Both the position numbers and the translations under genes were made by a program. From Tetradesmus obliquus (Eukaryota > Chlorophyta > Chlorophyceae > Sphaeropleales > Scenedesmaceae), in NCBI GenBank assembly GCA_030272155.1, contig CP126191.1, positions 7,834,501 to 7,898,500 of the forward strand: a stretch of 64,000 bases of DNA, given 5' to 3'. Position 1 is the first letter of the stretch. Each line of letters begins with the position of its first letter. Shown in pieces: positions 32,319-44,260 of the stretch. Under the pieces are notes generated by a model that was not told the DNA's origin, did no database searches, and saw only the letters and a program-made list of their open reading frames with translations.

Positions 32319-35196
32319 TTATTGCATCCTGCGGCCACCAATGTAGGGGTTGTATCCTGCACCAAAGTTGTTGGGGTCACCGTTCTGTGCGGCCCACATG
32401 GAGGAGGCGGCATTGCCAGCCCTGAAGCGGTTGGGATAGCCTGCAGCAATGCACAGCAGCGTGCCGTGTCAGGTAATTGTGGCACACAGAAGTCTGTGTG
32501 CAAGCAGCCGATTTGCACAAAAGGCTGTAAGAAAGGCTGCACCAGAACTAGTGCTGCAGTGCCTTTGTGCGGCATTGACCGCTGGCAAGCAGTCCGTATA
32601 ACACAGTTGCTGAAGCAAAGCATGTACGTAGTAGCATCAATGCTCATTTGTTGCCAGCAGCAGCCACGGGGCTCACCCTGGTAGTAGCCCATTGATGCGG
32701 CGTTGAAGGAGGGTGCATCAGTGCCCACCCAGGTGCCAGTGCTCTGCTGGCCCTGCACTGCCTGCTGGCTCATCAGCTTGCGGCCGCCAATGTAGGGGTT
32801 GTAGCCGGCACCAAAGTTGTTGGGGTCACCGTTCTGTGCAGCCCACATGGAGGAGGCAGCATTGCCGGCCCTGAAGCGGTTGGGGTAGCCTGCAGCAATG
32901 CACAGCAGCATGCCATGTCAGCGCAATGCGGCGTACGTAACGTTTCTGGGCATGTGCCTCTAGTAATGCATTGTATCAGAGAGCTTAGCGGAACGGCCGT
33001 ATCACAACCGTTGCTGCACTTAGGCTGCTTCTGTGCTCAACATAGCACCTCTTCCAGGCACTCTGCAAAGCATGCAACTGTGCTGTACAGCAACTGTCCT
33101 GGCCACAGTACTTCTGCAAGCATGCTCTCCTGGTCATGTTGTTGTACAGCACAACTGCTTGTACACAGCAGAACAATTGCAGTCAACTGCCAGCAGCAGC
33201 CACGGGGCTCACCCTGGTAGTAGCCCATTGAGGCAGCGTTGAAGGAGGGTGCATCAGTGCCCACCCAGGTGCCGCTGCTCTGCTGGCCCTGCACTGCCTG
33301 CTGGCTCATCAGCTTGCGGCCACCAATGTACGGGTTGTAGCCCGCACCAAAGTTGTTGGGGTCACCGTTCTGTGCGGCCCACATGGAGGAGGCAGCGTTG
33401 CCGGCCCTGAAGCGGTTGGGGTAGCCTGCGGCAGCGAGCAGCATCGAGACATTGTGCATGCAGGGATCAGAAAGCCAGAAGCACGCAAGCAATGCAGTGT
33501 ACGCTTTTTGAAACATAACTTGTGTTTTATGGCCATGGAGCCAGCTGAGCTGTAACAAGAAGTGCCGGCAGCAACGGATGTAGGCACTTCCTAAACTGCA
33601 GCATCGACCACTGCCATGCTGTGTCACCCAGTCGCTTGCTGCCAGCAAGAGCAGCCTCTGCTGTCTGCCTTTGCCAGCCAATAATGCTCATGTTCATCAC
33701 TGCCTTGCCAGCAGTTCACACTGACCAACTGCTCTTGCATGTGCTCACCCTGGTAGTAGCCCATTGATGCAGCGTTGAAGGAGGGTGCATCAGTGCCCAC
33801 CCAGGTGCCACTGCTCTGCTGGCCCTGCACTGCCTGCTGGCTCATCAGCTTGCGGCCACCAATGTAGGGGTTGTAGCCTGCACCAAAGTTGTTGGGGTCG
33901 CCGTTCTGTGCGGCCCACATGGAGGAGGCAGCGTTGCCGGCCCTGAAGCGGTTGGGGTAGCCTGCGGCAGCGGCAGCAGCAGGGACAGCAGCTTCAGCAA
34001 GTGATCCTAGGAACAATAGCAGCATAACAAGGGCCTGCGTACAATACCAGCATCTGCAGCAGTCTAGCTACACCTTGCAACTGGCAGAGGAATTTATCTT
34101 GCATGCTGCACATGGTTTCCTGCCTTGCTTCCTGCAACCCAACACACCTCATCAGGTGGAGGGTGTGGAGCGCAAGGGCGCCGCCCCTGGCCACACACAT
34201 CCGCTTAGCCTCAACTTACCCAGGAGCTGCGGAGCTGCCTGGGTAGGCACACACTCACGCTCACTCACACCTCATGCTTTTGTTGCTCTGCGGTACTGTG
34301 TTGCATGTGCGCCTTACAGCAAGGCAGTGCAACAGCAGCTGCTGGCCGCGCAACGGCCACTCACCCTGGTACCAACCCATTGAAGCGCCGTTGAAGGAAG
34401 GAGCATCAGTGCCCACCCATGTTCCCTGGCTCAGCAGCTTGCGGGCAGATGATGCCAGAGATGACAGCAGGCTCTGCTGCTGCTGGGGCTTGGGCGCTGC
34501 AGCCTGTTGCTGCTCAGGCGTGGCAGCCTTTACAATAGACAGAGGAGACTTGGGGGCCAGCAGTGCCTCCTTGCCATGGGCGAGATTCTGCAGGTAAAAG
34601 GGTCAGAGACCAGGAGCAACAGTAGCAGCAAAGTAGCAGGGCATGTCAGAAGCATAGGGTGTTGAGTGTGCTTGCACTGCTGTGGCCAGTGCAGGGCAAC
34701 TCTATGCTGTGCCACCATCCTGCCCTGCCATCCTGCTACGCACGTTCTTCAGCAACAGGGGCGTACTGATGCAGGACATTATTGTTTGCTGCTTGTAGAT
34801 TTGGCAGTAAACCATTGCTGCACGTGCAGTTGGCACGTAACCTTGCAGCTCGGCCACACCACAACAACAAGGCAGGCAGGCGGTGCATCACGTCAAGTGC
34901 CCACCTCACGGAAGCTCTGCAGCGTTGCCAGAGGATCCACTCCATCAACGTTGATGGAAAGCTTCTTCTCAGCTGCTTGTTGTTGTTGAAACTCAGCTGG
35001 AAGGGCCTGTGTTGGTGTGCGCGCCAAATAGCAGCAGTTTCGCATCAGACAGCTACATAGCTCGAAAAGCTTCAAAAGGCTTGAAACATAGGTTAAAATT
35101 GCATTTTATGCGAGACCATGGGGAACAGATGCGTACCTGGCTGAATGATGCCAGGGCCAGCAGCACGACCACGGGCATTACAACGAAGGCCTTCAT
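32319..35196 (-). CDS. secreted protein built from four near-identical exon-encoded repeats
   Basis: Not recognised; predicted extracellular or cell-wall protein of 381 aa. Minus-strand exons: 35196-35137 (signal peptide, hydrophobic MKAFVVMPVVVLLALA), 35006-34905, 34587-34365, 33961-33749, 33425-33213, 32889-32677 and 32440-32319. Exons 4-6 are each exactly 213 nt and almost identical; each starts and ends in phase 1. The repeat has part A (GYPNRFRAGNAASSMWAAQN, then NNFGAGYNPYIGGRKLMSQQ) and part B (GTWVGTDAPSFNAASMGYYQ). Exon 3 ends with B only and the last exon has A only, so the protein reads as four B-A units with every intron cutting the same Gly codon. The exon 3 N-terminal part is Gln/Ala/Ser-rich. 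The Asn/Gly/Tyr/Trp content suits a structural or adhesive surface protein; that is inference. Confidence 0.75.
32677..33961 (-). repeat. three 213-nt exon repeats spaced exactly 536 bp apart
   Basis: Copies 33749-33961, 33213-33425 and 32677-32889, with a truncated fourth at 32319-32440. Exons are nearly identical. The intron starts after copies 3 and 4 share about 33 bp, and the intron ends before copies 2 and 3 share GGGGCTCACC-type context, but most intron sequence has diverged. Confidence 0.9.
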
Positions 35197-36077
35197 CTTG
35201 CAACTATGAACGCTGTTGACCAGAGAATACTAAGCTAATGTGTTCAAACGTTCGTGAGGCAATGAGGCTGTGTGACGCCGCATATCAACGTGGAGGAGGA
35301 CGCGCGGTGACGCGGGGAGTATAGTGGTAGGAGGTAACTGGCGACCTGTCACTTTAACGCAAAATTACACTCTATCACACTTAACCTTTGCATAACGGTG
35401 GAGTCTGCAGTCATGGTGGTGCCTTGAACTATTCGCACCAGATGTCCCAGGATCGCCAGGCGCACATGGTGGGCCCAATCCCTGGGCAATCTCCTCTCTA
35501 TTGCCCGCACCCATCTTGGAATGGCTAGATGTACACGGTCATAATGTAATTCTTGCTGTAGGTGTCTGGCTGCAGTGCTGCAGTGCCGGCAGTTGCTTGT
35601 CCCACTTCAGCACTGTGCACAAGAGGCCAAAAGCCTGCATGCAGAAACCCCTATCCCGTGAAAGACAGAGGCATGCACAGCTTATGATAACTGTACAATT
35701 CAAAACAAGACGTTGCACACACAATGTACCATCCTGCCGACTAAATTTTGCTGGAAGCCAAACCAATTGAAAGCCAACAGACTATGCATGCCAATCATGC
35801 CCCGCCGCCTTGATAGCACATGCTAGCCGTTGTCCGTGCGCTTGCTTGCGGAAAAAGGTCCAGTTAATTGTGGCATACATAAGTACTGTGCTGCGTAGCT
35901 CAAGCACCCGCTATCTCCACTCCTACGCTACAGCGCCCGCAGCCACAGCACAGGTCCGTATGTACTTGCAGTGTATACCTGTGAGCTGACAACTGTGCAC
36001 CAGTCCTACTGGAACATGGGGCCAGCTGAAGCGCCACAGTTTCCAGTACGATCAATCAGCAGTGCAGCACAGCCGCA
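35197..36077. other. promoter of the repeat-protein gene and 3' flank of the Tubby-like gene
   Basis: No gene seen. Both neighbours are on the minus strand, so this serves as the upstream region of the secreted repeat protein and the downstream region of the Tubby-like gene. Confidence 0.4.
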
Positions 36078-38876
36078 TCACTCGCAGGCCAGCTTGTTGT
36101 CGAAGGACGCCAGGCAGATGCAGAAGGCCTGCAGGGGGCTGAGCGGCCACATGAAATCGCACGTGAAGCAGCTGTCGGACACCTTGCCAAACTGCAGCAC
36201 CACTGCATCCGGCTCTGCCTCAGTCACCAGCTGGAAGTTCTTCACGCTGGCCTCAGTCACACGGCCGCCAAAGTTGAGGCAGTACGCGTTCAGCGCGTCG
36301 TTCCACTTGGGGCTCTTGTTGTGCAGCACAGTGACTTGCTCGCCAGTGGTGCCGTTCCTGCAAGAGCGGCAGCAGGTTGTACCCAGCAGTGCAGCACAGT
36401 CATGTGCACGTGCTCTGCGCACGATGCGATCAGCCATCTGTCTGGCAATGGTGACACTCCTGACACAGCCGCTGTGCACTCCCCGCTGGGCGCTTTCAGA
36501 AAAGCAAACCAGCTGCATTGCAACACGGCTTCAGCATTTCAAGCATGTACAAGCGCTTGAGACTGAGCATACCTGCCCTGCTGCTGTCCTGAGCACAGCA
36601 CGCACTGTCACCACTGCCTGCCACACCAAGTCTGCCTCTCAACGCCCCCGCTCACTTGATGCGCTCTGCCAGCGTGTCGTCAGGCCCCGTTGCCCGCCAG
36701 CGGTGTGAGCCGTCAGCGCTGTGCACAGCCGGCACCGCCACATTCATCCTGCGAGGCCCGCGCGTGCCCAGCACATTGTAGCCAAACGTCACAGCCCCCA
36801 CCTCCTGCATCAGCGGCTCAGCAGCAGCGCCAGCCCCACCCTCGCTGCCCATGCTGTCCCGCGTCTGCCGGCCATCCCTGCCGTTGCCGCTGCTGAGGCG
36901 CTTGGCGGGGCTGTGGGCACTGGACGACACCGCCAGGCTGCCCTTTGCTGCGGTGCTGGCCAGCACGCTGCTCTTGCACTGGATGCTGAACTCCGTGCCC
37001 ACAAAGTTGGCCTTGAGCTTGCCAAAGTAGCTGCTGCTGCCGCGGCTGAGGTCCTGCGGGCTGCTGCTGATCACGTAGTGGCTGCTGGCGGCCTTCTTGC
37101 GCTTACGCGCCGCCAGCAGGAAGGTGCGGCCATCGTCCATGTGCATGCGGTAGCTGCAGACAGGGCAGCAGGGCGTTAGCCGGCAGCAGAGGTCAGCACA
37201 CGGTGGCGCATGCGTTGCTCTGTATACAGACACATACAGCCACCCTTCCCACCTTGCTGCTGCAGCTGTTACTGTTCTGGGTCTTCCCAGGAACTCAACC
37301 ATGCAAGGCCAGGCTAGCCAGGTCACCACCGCCGATACTCCGGCCAGAAGGTGCGGCAGGCACAGCCCATCCACTCACCATGGCGACTGGCCCATGCCTC
37401 CCTTGTCCCGCTCGATGAAGCACAGCAGCGCGCCAGTCTTGGGCCCGGGGCGCGTCAGGAACGCAGCCATGTCCGACAGGTCCAGCGCTGCCCTGGGCAC
37501 GCCCTGCTGCAGCAGCTTCGTGCTGTTGCCTGCGCTGATGCCGCCTGGCCGCACCACCTCTATCTCCTGCCCTGCCGTCTCTGCCGCCCTGCTGCTGCAG
37601 CCTGCTGATGCCTCTGCATCCTCGCTTGGGTCGTACACAGTGGCCAAGCCCTTCGCTACTAGGTTGCGCTCAGCGGCGCTGCTGGGCCTGAAAAACAGGC
37701 AGCACGGGCAATGATGGCAACAAAGGCAGCACAAGATAAGGACCCAGGCGTTGAGGTCAGCGGGTGATGAGACACAATCCTTTGTCATCTGAGTACCTCC
37801 ACACTGCTGATCGCTTGCAGGATGAACATTTATGTTCTTGCAGGACCATAGCAACCTGTTGCCGGCAACAGCTGCCAACAGCACCTGGTTTCGTCAACGT
37901 GGTGTTTGCCATGTTTAATGTTGCACCCTATGTCCTCTTCCTTGTTTCCAGGTGCCACGTACCTCAGGCCACTGCCAGACCAGGGCCGTGGTTGTGAGCT
38001 TGTCAAGGAAGTTTCAGCCATGCTGCTGTTGCTGGACCCAGACACAGCCCTGCCAAAGCTGCCAGAGCCAGCTGCTGCCTGTGCTGCAGTAGGGCTAGCA
38101 AAGCCGCTGCTAACTGCTGCTGCTGCCAAGCCTGCTGCACGTGTAGACCCAGGTGTGTTAGGCATGCTGCTGCTGATCTGCACTATTGCCACTGCACCAT
38201 CATTGTTCTGCGCTACTCCACCCAGCTGCAGTCTTTCCAGGCGTTTCTGCAGCAGGCAACACCCTAGGCGGGTCAAATAGAAGCCAGCACAAGCAAAAAG
38301 CATGCTATGACAGCCAGCACCTGACAGCTGCATGGTTGATGGTGCACAAGCAGGAGAAGTATGTATAGTGGCAGGGCTGGGCTCACCTGTGCTGCCATGG
38401 CACGCTGCTGCTGGAACTTCTGACTGCTGACAGATGGTATCTTCGATGGCGAGGGCGGCTGGGGTGCAGCATAGGGGGCAGCTGCTGCTTCTGCCGAGAG
38501 GATGTCGCCATCAAACAGGTTGTTGGAGTACACCTTGACAGCTGCACGTGCACGTACAGCATGCGGTGTATGTGGCAGTAAGTTTTGCCTGATGGCGTTG
38601 ACCGCCTCATGCAGCATGCGTCCAGCAGACCAGTGGGTGCCCAGGCAAGTCGGCATGCGTTCACACCACCATGCACTGACCTATCTGTTTCAGACAGAAG
38701 CTTGCAGTTGCAGGGTGGTGGCATGGTTGGCAAACCAATGCGTGACTGGCTGCAACAAGTTGCTCACCTGCAGCAGCAGCTCCAGTCTCGATGCGGTTCC
38801 GGCTGTTGCCCGACTGTGGCCGACCTGATGCTGTTATCGTGCCATCTGCCAGCAGTGTTCTGTACGAATTGACCAT
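36078..38876 (-). CDS. Tubby-like protein
   Basis: Tubby-family protein: a C-terminal beta-barrel that binds phosphatidylinositol 4,5-bisphosphate at membranes, with proposed roles in signalling or cilium-directed traffic. Minus-strand exons 38876-38768, 38541-38387, 38246-37963, 37687-37379, 37153-36656 and 36357-36078 give 544 aa. The N-terminal ~180 residues are Ser/Ala/Gln-rich. The Tubby domain starts around residue 220 with [15 protein letters not shown] and [20 protein letters not shown]. It continues with [16 protein letters not shown] and ends with the hallmark motifs [35 protein letters not shown] and SFDNKLACE at the very C-terminus. A Ser/Gly-rich insert splits the barrel near residues 385-430. 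No F-box is visible in front of the domain, unlike most land-plant TULPs. The start ATG gives a natural N-terminus but is not homology-supported. Confidence 0.92.
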
Positions 38877-40019
38877 TTCGACAGGCAGAGATGCGTGTAC
38901 TGCTTCTAGCTAGTAGTCAATGCCTTTCATGTGTTGGTGGCCTGGCGTGTCGGCAACTACAACCATTGGCGACCAAAATGAGTTCTGCAGTGTTAGCAGC
39001 AAGCATGGGTAGCCTGCTGTATGTCATGAAGCGAAGTAGGGTTTGGAGGAAGAGCCGAGTTTCGCAAGAAAGACAGTCAAATGCATTTCACTATTTGCTC
39101 GAACTTCCAAACGCTTGCCAATCCTGCAATACCCGCTAAGATGCGCAACAGCCTCTCATCGAAGGGCTGCCCAAGGGTCATGTGCTGCACGTACAGGCAC
39201 AACAAGCTGGCCTGCACTGCCACGCCAAACTCTGCACTTGTCTGCAGTCACTGATGGCAATCGTATGGACAGAACAAGAGGCGGCAATAACAACAACCAA
39301 CATGTCGCAGCACTATGGTGCATCTGCCACTGGTCCAACTCTGGTTGTACCCTTGATGGAAATGCAGCAACACGTGGCTGCGGCTTCAGCTGCAACACAA
39401 TAACCATCACACCTATACACACGTACAACCTGTAGGCACAAACGCTGCAAGCCACGTCCTGCAACAAGATAAAAACCAAGAGATGCGCATGAACACCATG
39501 CATGCTGACTAGCAGGGCACTGTCGAAGCAGCCGGACGACAAATGCCAGCCACGCCCTGCATTGTACAAACTGACTACCAGCATCTTTAACAGCCAGCAT
39601 TGATACGGCATATGGTCAGCTTGTGAACCAGCATTCCCAACAGATGCGCGCAACCAGCATCTGCCAGCTCAAGATAGCGACACCTGCCGTTCAATTGCTG
39701 ATCCAATCTGCCAGATGCTGCTGAAGTTACAGAAACAATGGTCGCAAAAGCTGCACACAAAGACCACACTGCACACAATGTTATGTCAGAAGATTCAAAG
39801 CACCAGCAACTGACATGCTCAACCAACCTGCTGGTATGGCAGCAGGCAGCCCAGGGCCACCACAGGTGTAGCAGCTGCTGCAGAACGGGCCAAGAGCGAG
39901 TATATTTGCCAGCCAGATCTTGCTGCTCCTGCTGCTGCTCCTGCTCCTGCTGCTGCTGCTCCTGCTGCATGCGCCATTTCCTCTGCCCTTTGGAGCCAGT
40001 AGTGCCTTGTGCAGCGTGC
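38877..40019. other. upstream of Tubby-like gene and 3' flank of ABM gene
   Basis: No supported gene. A CTG/CTC-rich tract at about 39921-39970 follows the ABM stop codon and is probably 3' UTR. Confidence 0.4.
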
Positions 40020-41483
40020 TCAATACTTTGCATTCACCGGCTCGTCGTAGTTTTTAAAGGGAACAAAGTCCTCTGCGGCACACACAGAGCGCAGCACCAC
40101 ACCGTAAGTTGAAGTGCAGACTAAATGAGCAGCTGACTGATGTTGGCCAACATGCACTGCTGCAGTTGCATCAGCAGCCTATTGTACATCAACGTTGCCT
40201 GCATGCAATGCTACCGACAGCTGCTGCACAGGCAGCTGCTGCTGCGCCAGCCGCCAGCCAGTGCCCACCTGGGAAGCCCTCGCCCTTGGCAGGCACAAAT
40301 TGCCAGATGCCTTGCGGCAGGTGTGAGCGGCGGCACTCCTCGCTGAGTGACCATGCCTCCCACTCAGGGATGCTGGCCCAGCTGCAGGTAGCAGCGGCAC
40401 AAAGCAGAAAGACATGCTCAGGACAGCCCAGGCTGTGAGTGCTGATGTCCAGGTTGCTTTGTGCCAACTGCTGCTACATGCTGAAGTGTGGAGACACAGC
40501 AAGTTGGCTGGAACATCACAGGCACATGCAACACCTGTTTGGAAAACAGGCGCACCCTGAGATCTGCATATACTGTTGGGGCCGGCTGCTGCAAGTGCCT
40601 GCAGCTGTTCAGCCTGCGCTCCTTCCGCTGACAGCACGTGCCTATGCCCATTACGCGCCCACCTGCTGCTGACAGTGTATGAGTCGCCCTCGCTGATCAC
40701 GTTGAAGCCCATGAAGCCCGGCTGGCCCTGCATGTCAGCCTCTCGCTGCCGCCACGCAGCCACAAAGGCCTGCTGAATCGGCTTGGGCACAATAAACCTG
40801 CAACACACAGCAGTGCCTCTGTCTCAGAGGGTGCTTCTACAGCCTGCTTGCATGCAACTGATGCAAATTCTATGTGGACAGCAGCAGAAGCAGAAGCACA
40901 CTTGCGCACGCTATGTCTGTCTGACGGCCCGGTGCAGCAGCTGCCATGCGGCATCACCATGAAAGAGTGACAGGCAACCAGGCAGCAGAAGTGACAGTGT
41001 GGTCCCTGGTTGAGCTGCATGCTGCAGATAAGTCGCCTGCACCACCGGCGCCAGCAGCAGCACTGGCAGCACGAGACCGGAGCTCACTTGTTGATGTTTG
41101 TGAACTCCTTGGCAGCTGGCGCAGCTACTGGCTTTGCCTGCTTTGCTGCTGCTGGTGCAGTCGCACCATTGGGTCCAGCCTGCAAGCACACCATATCAGG
41201 TGATCCAATGCACACCCAGCGGGTGGAATGCCTTCAGCACGCAGAGCATTGTTCCATATCATTCACCCGGTCATGGATGTGATTACCACGGCAAAACATC
41301 ATGACAAGTAATAGCATGATGCACAGCCAGCACTGCAGCAGATGACTGGCAACACGGGCGACTTGTACGCTAGCCCACCTGTGCCACAACAGGCCTGCAG
41401 ACCTGCGGCCGTGCTGGTGCACTCCTGGTCTGCAGTGTGCGGTATCCTTGGCTGCGAAGCATGCCGGATGTGACGAGAGCCAT
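40020..41483 (-). CDS. plastid-targeted ABM-domain protein, likely LFO1/IsdG-like haem-degrading monooxygenase
   Basis: Minus-strand exons 41483-41379, 41179-41088, 40797-40663, 40381-40269 and 40072-40020 give 165 aa. The N-terminus (MALVTSGMLRSQGYRTLQTR, then an Arg/Pro/Val stretch and an Ala/Pro linker) is a typical chloroplast transit peptide. The rest is an antibiotic-biosynthesis-monooxygenase (ABM) ferredoxin-like fold: NRFIVPK-like KFIVPKPIQQAFVAAW, then GQPGFMGFNVISEGD, then WASIPEWEAWSLSEECRRSH and a C-terminal FVPFKNYDEPVN. This matches plant and algal ABM proteins related to IsdG-type haem oxygenases, such as Chlamydomonas LFO1, which is known from iron-starved cells. The haem-degrading role is family knowledge; the catalytic residues were not individually verified. 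The gene is divergent from the Nudix gene across 403 bp. Confidence 0.78.
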
Positions 41484-41886
41484 ACTGCGGCCGAAGGTGG
41501 TCACGAAGGTTGAAGTGAGTCAAATTGATGAGCCAATCTATTTTTGAACGGAAACTATAGTTTATGTAGCTGCTTCAATCTGTGCCTGAGCACGACTCGT
41601 AAGCTCACAGCAACCGGGAGTGCAGCCGGCAGCAACACACAATACCAAGGGTCTCTGTTGCTTGCTATTGAACGTTTTAAGATCCTGCAAACTGTGCCGT
41701 GGCACCGCCTCCTTCCCATGTTCCCCTTTGGAACGGGTGACTGTTATGTCAGGGGACTTGCGGGGTTCTGCGGTGGGGTTGGTGACACACTCGCCATGAA
41801 CGTGGCCGCACAACCTATCTCGTGCTACTTGTAGCCGTTCTCTGCTCTTTCCTTGCGGGTGCTGGCATCACAGGCTCCTGTTGCCC
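41484..41886. promoter_or_regulatory. divergent promoter between the ABM gene and the Nudix gene
   Basis: 403 bp between two opposite start codons. It must contain both promoters if the Nudix first exon is right. No individual motif identified. Confidence 0.45.
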
Positions 41887-43569
41887 ATGGCCTGTCCGTC
41901 TTTTGTCAGGGACCTGCTGCACAGCACGAAGCCCAAGCTGTTCACTGTAAGTAGCCATGTTCAACAGCTGCAAGGCGCCCAACACACCTGCCTGCCTGAT
42001 AAAGTAAAGATCCACATGTTGTGTAGCATCAGGGGCCATCCAGTCGCATGCAGCCAAGCTAGGCGGGAAACCCGGTACATCGGAGCCGTGCTTAACTGCC
42101 ATGCCTTGCCGTTCCATGCTGCAACATCTACTTGTTGATTTCATCTTTCCACATTTTCCACGTCACTAATGCGTGCCACTCTCCACAGTATGCTGTCTGT
42201 TCACGAGGCATTGGCAGCCAGTGCATCGCTGCGCGCGTCTCACGGGCCTGTGCATGGAATGTGGTGCACCGCAGCTGGCCATCGTTGAGAAGAACGGCAG
42301 GCTTCTGCTGGGCCTGAAGAAGACAGGCTTTGGCTCAGGCTATTACAACGGCTTTGGCGGCAAGGTGGAGCCTGGGGAGACAATCGCACAGGCAGCACAC
42401 AGAGAGGTGCGCCGTTCTTTGCTGCTGCAGGCACACGCATGTGCCACCAATCATTGGCAGCTGCTGCTGTGAAGCAACTGCACATTTGCCACATTATGCC
42501 ACATATGTGCAGCACCTGGCCGTTTGTGCACAGTCTGGTGTGTTGATGCTGTGTCCTGCAACCTGCCGTGGTGCTGTGGGTGGTGGTTTGCCTTGCACAG
42601 CTGCAGGAGGAGGCAGGCATCATGGCCACCAGCTTGCAGCATCGAGGGGTGCTCACCTTTGCCTTTGACGACCAGCAGCTGCCATGGGAAGTTCATGGTG
42701 AGCTGTGCAGTGCCAGACACAGCAAACAGAGCTGCTTGCAGGCACAGCAGACCACTGTCTGCAGGCAACAGCCCTGCACAATCGCGACACATCACGCGTG
42801 GATGACGCAGCAGCCAGGTCTCGCAAATGCTAGCAGTCCTGCCAGTGTGCTCCACAGCAGGCACAGTCAGCTGCTGCATAACCATTTGGGCAGCACAGCC
42901 CAGGCTGCAAGCCTCCACAGTCCAATGTAGCTGCCATACGCCGGCCATAGTGCAGCAGCTGCTTGCAGACGTACCCACATCATACGGGTGTCCTGCTTCG
43001 CCTGGCCCCGTGCTTGCTTGCTGCTGCTGCTGCTGCTGCTGCGCTGCAGTGTACCGCGTGCCTGATTATACTGGTGAGCCGTGTGAGTCTCAGGAGATGG
43101 CCCCGGTGTGGATGCACCCGCAGGAGCTGCCTTACGACAAGATGTGGGCCGATGACAGGTGGTGGTGAGTGGCTGAGGCTATGTACATACAGAAGCAACA
43201 CGCAGCAGGCCACCACAGAGCTAGTCCGGCCATTGAACAGTTTATGGGCAGCTGCTGTGGTCTTAGCTACATGCCAGGCAGCAGCTCATTGGGCAGCAGG
43301 GCAGCGAGTGTGCGTGCAAGCATGACACAACACTGCTACAACAGGAAGCACGTTGAGCGTCGCAGCATCCCCGGTGCCTTGGCACATGCTGACAGATCTT
43401 GCGCTGCTGCTGCCTCCTGTGCTGTATGCTCAGGTATCCAGTGTTCCTGCGTGGGGCATCCTTTCAGGGCGTGTTTGCCTTCACCAACACCACGCAGCTG
43501 GTGTGGCACAACCTGCAGGAGGTTGAGGAGCCAGGGAAGCTGCCGGCAACAGAACTTCTGACTGTATAG
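41887..43569 (+). CDS. MTH1/NUDT1-type Nudix hydrolase (8-oxo-dGTPase)
   Basis: Sanitises the nucleotide pool by hydrolysing oxidised purine triphosphates such as 8-oxo-dGTP to the monophosphate. Exons 41887-41946, 42218-42406, 42601-42697, 43050-43164 and 43434-43569 give 198 aa. The MTH1 core is clear: LLLGLKKTGFGSGYYNGFGG. The Nudix box GKVEPGETIAQAAHRELQEE is assembled exactly across the exon 2/3 junction and fits G-x5-E-x7-REUxEExGU. Downstream come LTFAFDD, a Pro/Glu segment and WMHPQELPYDKMWADD, equivalent to the human MTH1 WF..D.IPF..MW.DD region; then a beta-strand end at QGVFAF and VWHNLQEVE. A CxxC-like LCMECG pair sits before the domain. The first exon and its ATG are the weakest part, chosen because it gives a phase-0 join and a GTAAGT donor. 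Confidence 0.9.
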
Positions 43570-44260
43570 CAGCAGCAGCAGCAGCAGCAGCAGCAATGAG
43601 GCGTGTGCTGGCAGCAAGACTGCTGGCACTGCAGGTGATGTCATGTCTTCAAGTTGTAGAGCAGGTGCAGGTGTGAGCAAAGAGCAGGTGCAGACGTGAC
43701 TGCAGCAACCTGGTACCCTGTGTGGGCGGTACTGTTGATTACTATCTCTGGCGTTGATCTTTCTGCATTGTGATCCGCACGAGATCATGCCTCAGCTTGA
43801 TGTGTCAGGGCAAGCACTGTGATATGTATGCACCATTGCCCTGTCACAGCTGGAGTACAGTGTGAGGTGTTCTGCTTGGTGCCTTACATTGCACCCATGC
43901 AAAGTGCGGGGTTGTCGTGGCATTACGCAGAAACGAATCCCCACAACATCGCAACACCTGAAGTGCCATGCGTGATAGGTTGGGTGTGACAGCGCGTTGT
44001 GCTGTGGCGGTTGTGTAGGGTGTAGGGTTGTGTGGTAATCTAGGGTTGTGTCACGCAGTCAGATGATGTCACGCCCCTGTTGTATGTGCACCCTTTGCAG
44101 CTTTGTTGACTGACTGTGCTTGGTTCGTCGTTTTGTGTGTTGAAGGTTTAAGCAGGCGCAGGTTGTCGTCCTGCTGGAACATTGGTGCATTTCGTGTGAG
44201 GGCTCTTGCCACCACAGTTACCACGGAGATTGCCTTGCACAGGAGCGGTTGAAAATTTTG
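43570..44260. other. 3' flank of the Nudix gene and upstream of the phosphatase
   Basis: No gene seen. An (AGC)n run begins immediately after the Nudix stop. Short TAGGG-containing stretches at about 44016-44056 are too irregular to be telomeric repeats. Confidence 0.4.

Noticed and set aside
44016..44056. TAGGG-containing stretches resembling telomeric repeat
   Set aside because: Units are irregular and few; there is no array of a green-algal telomere unit.
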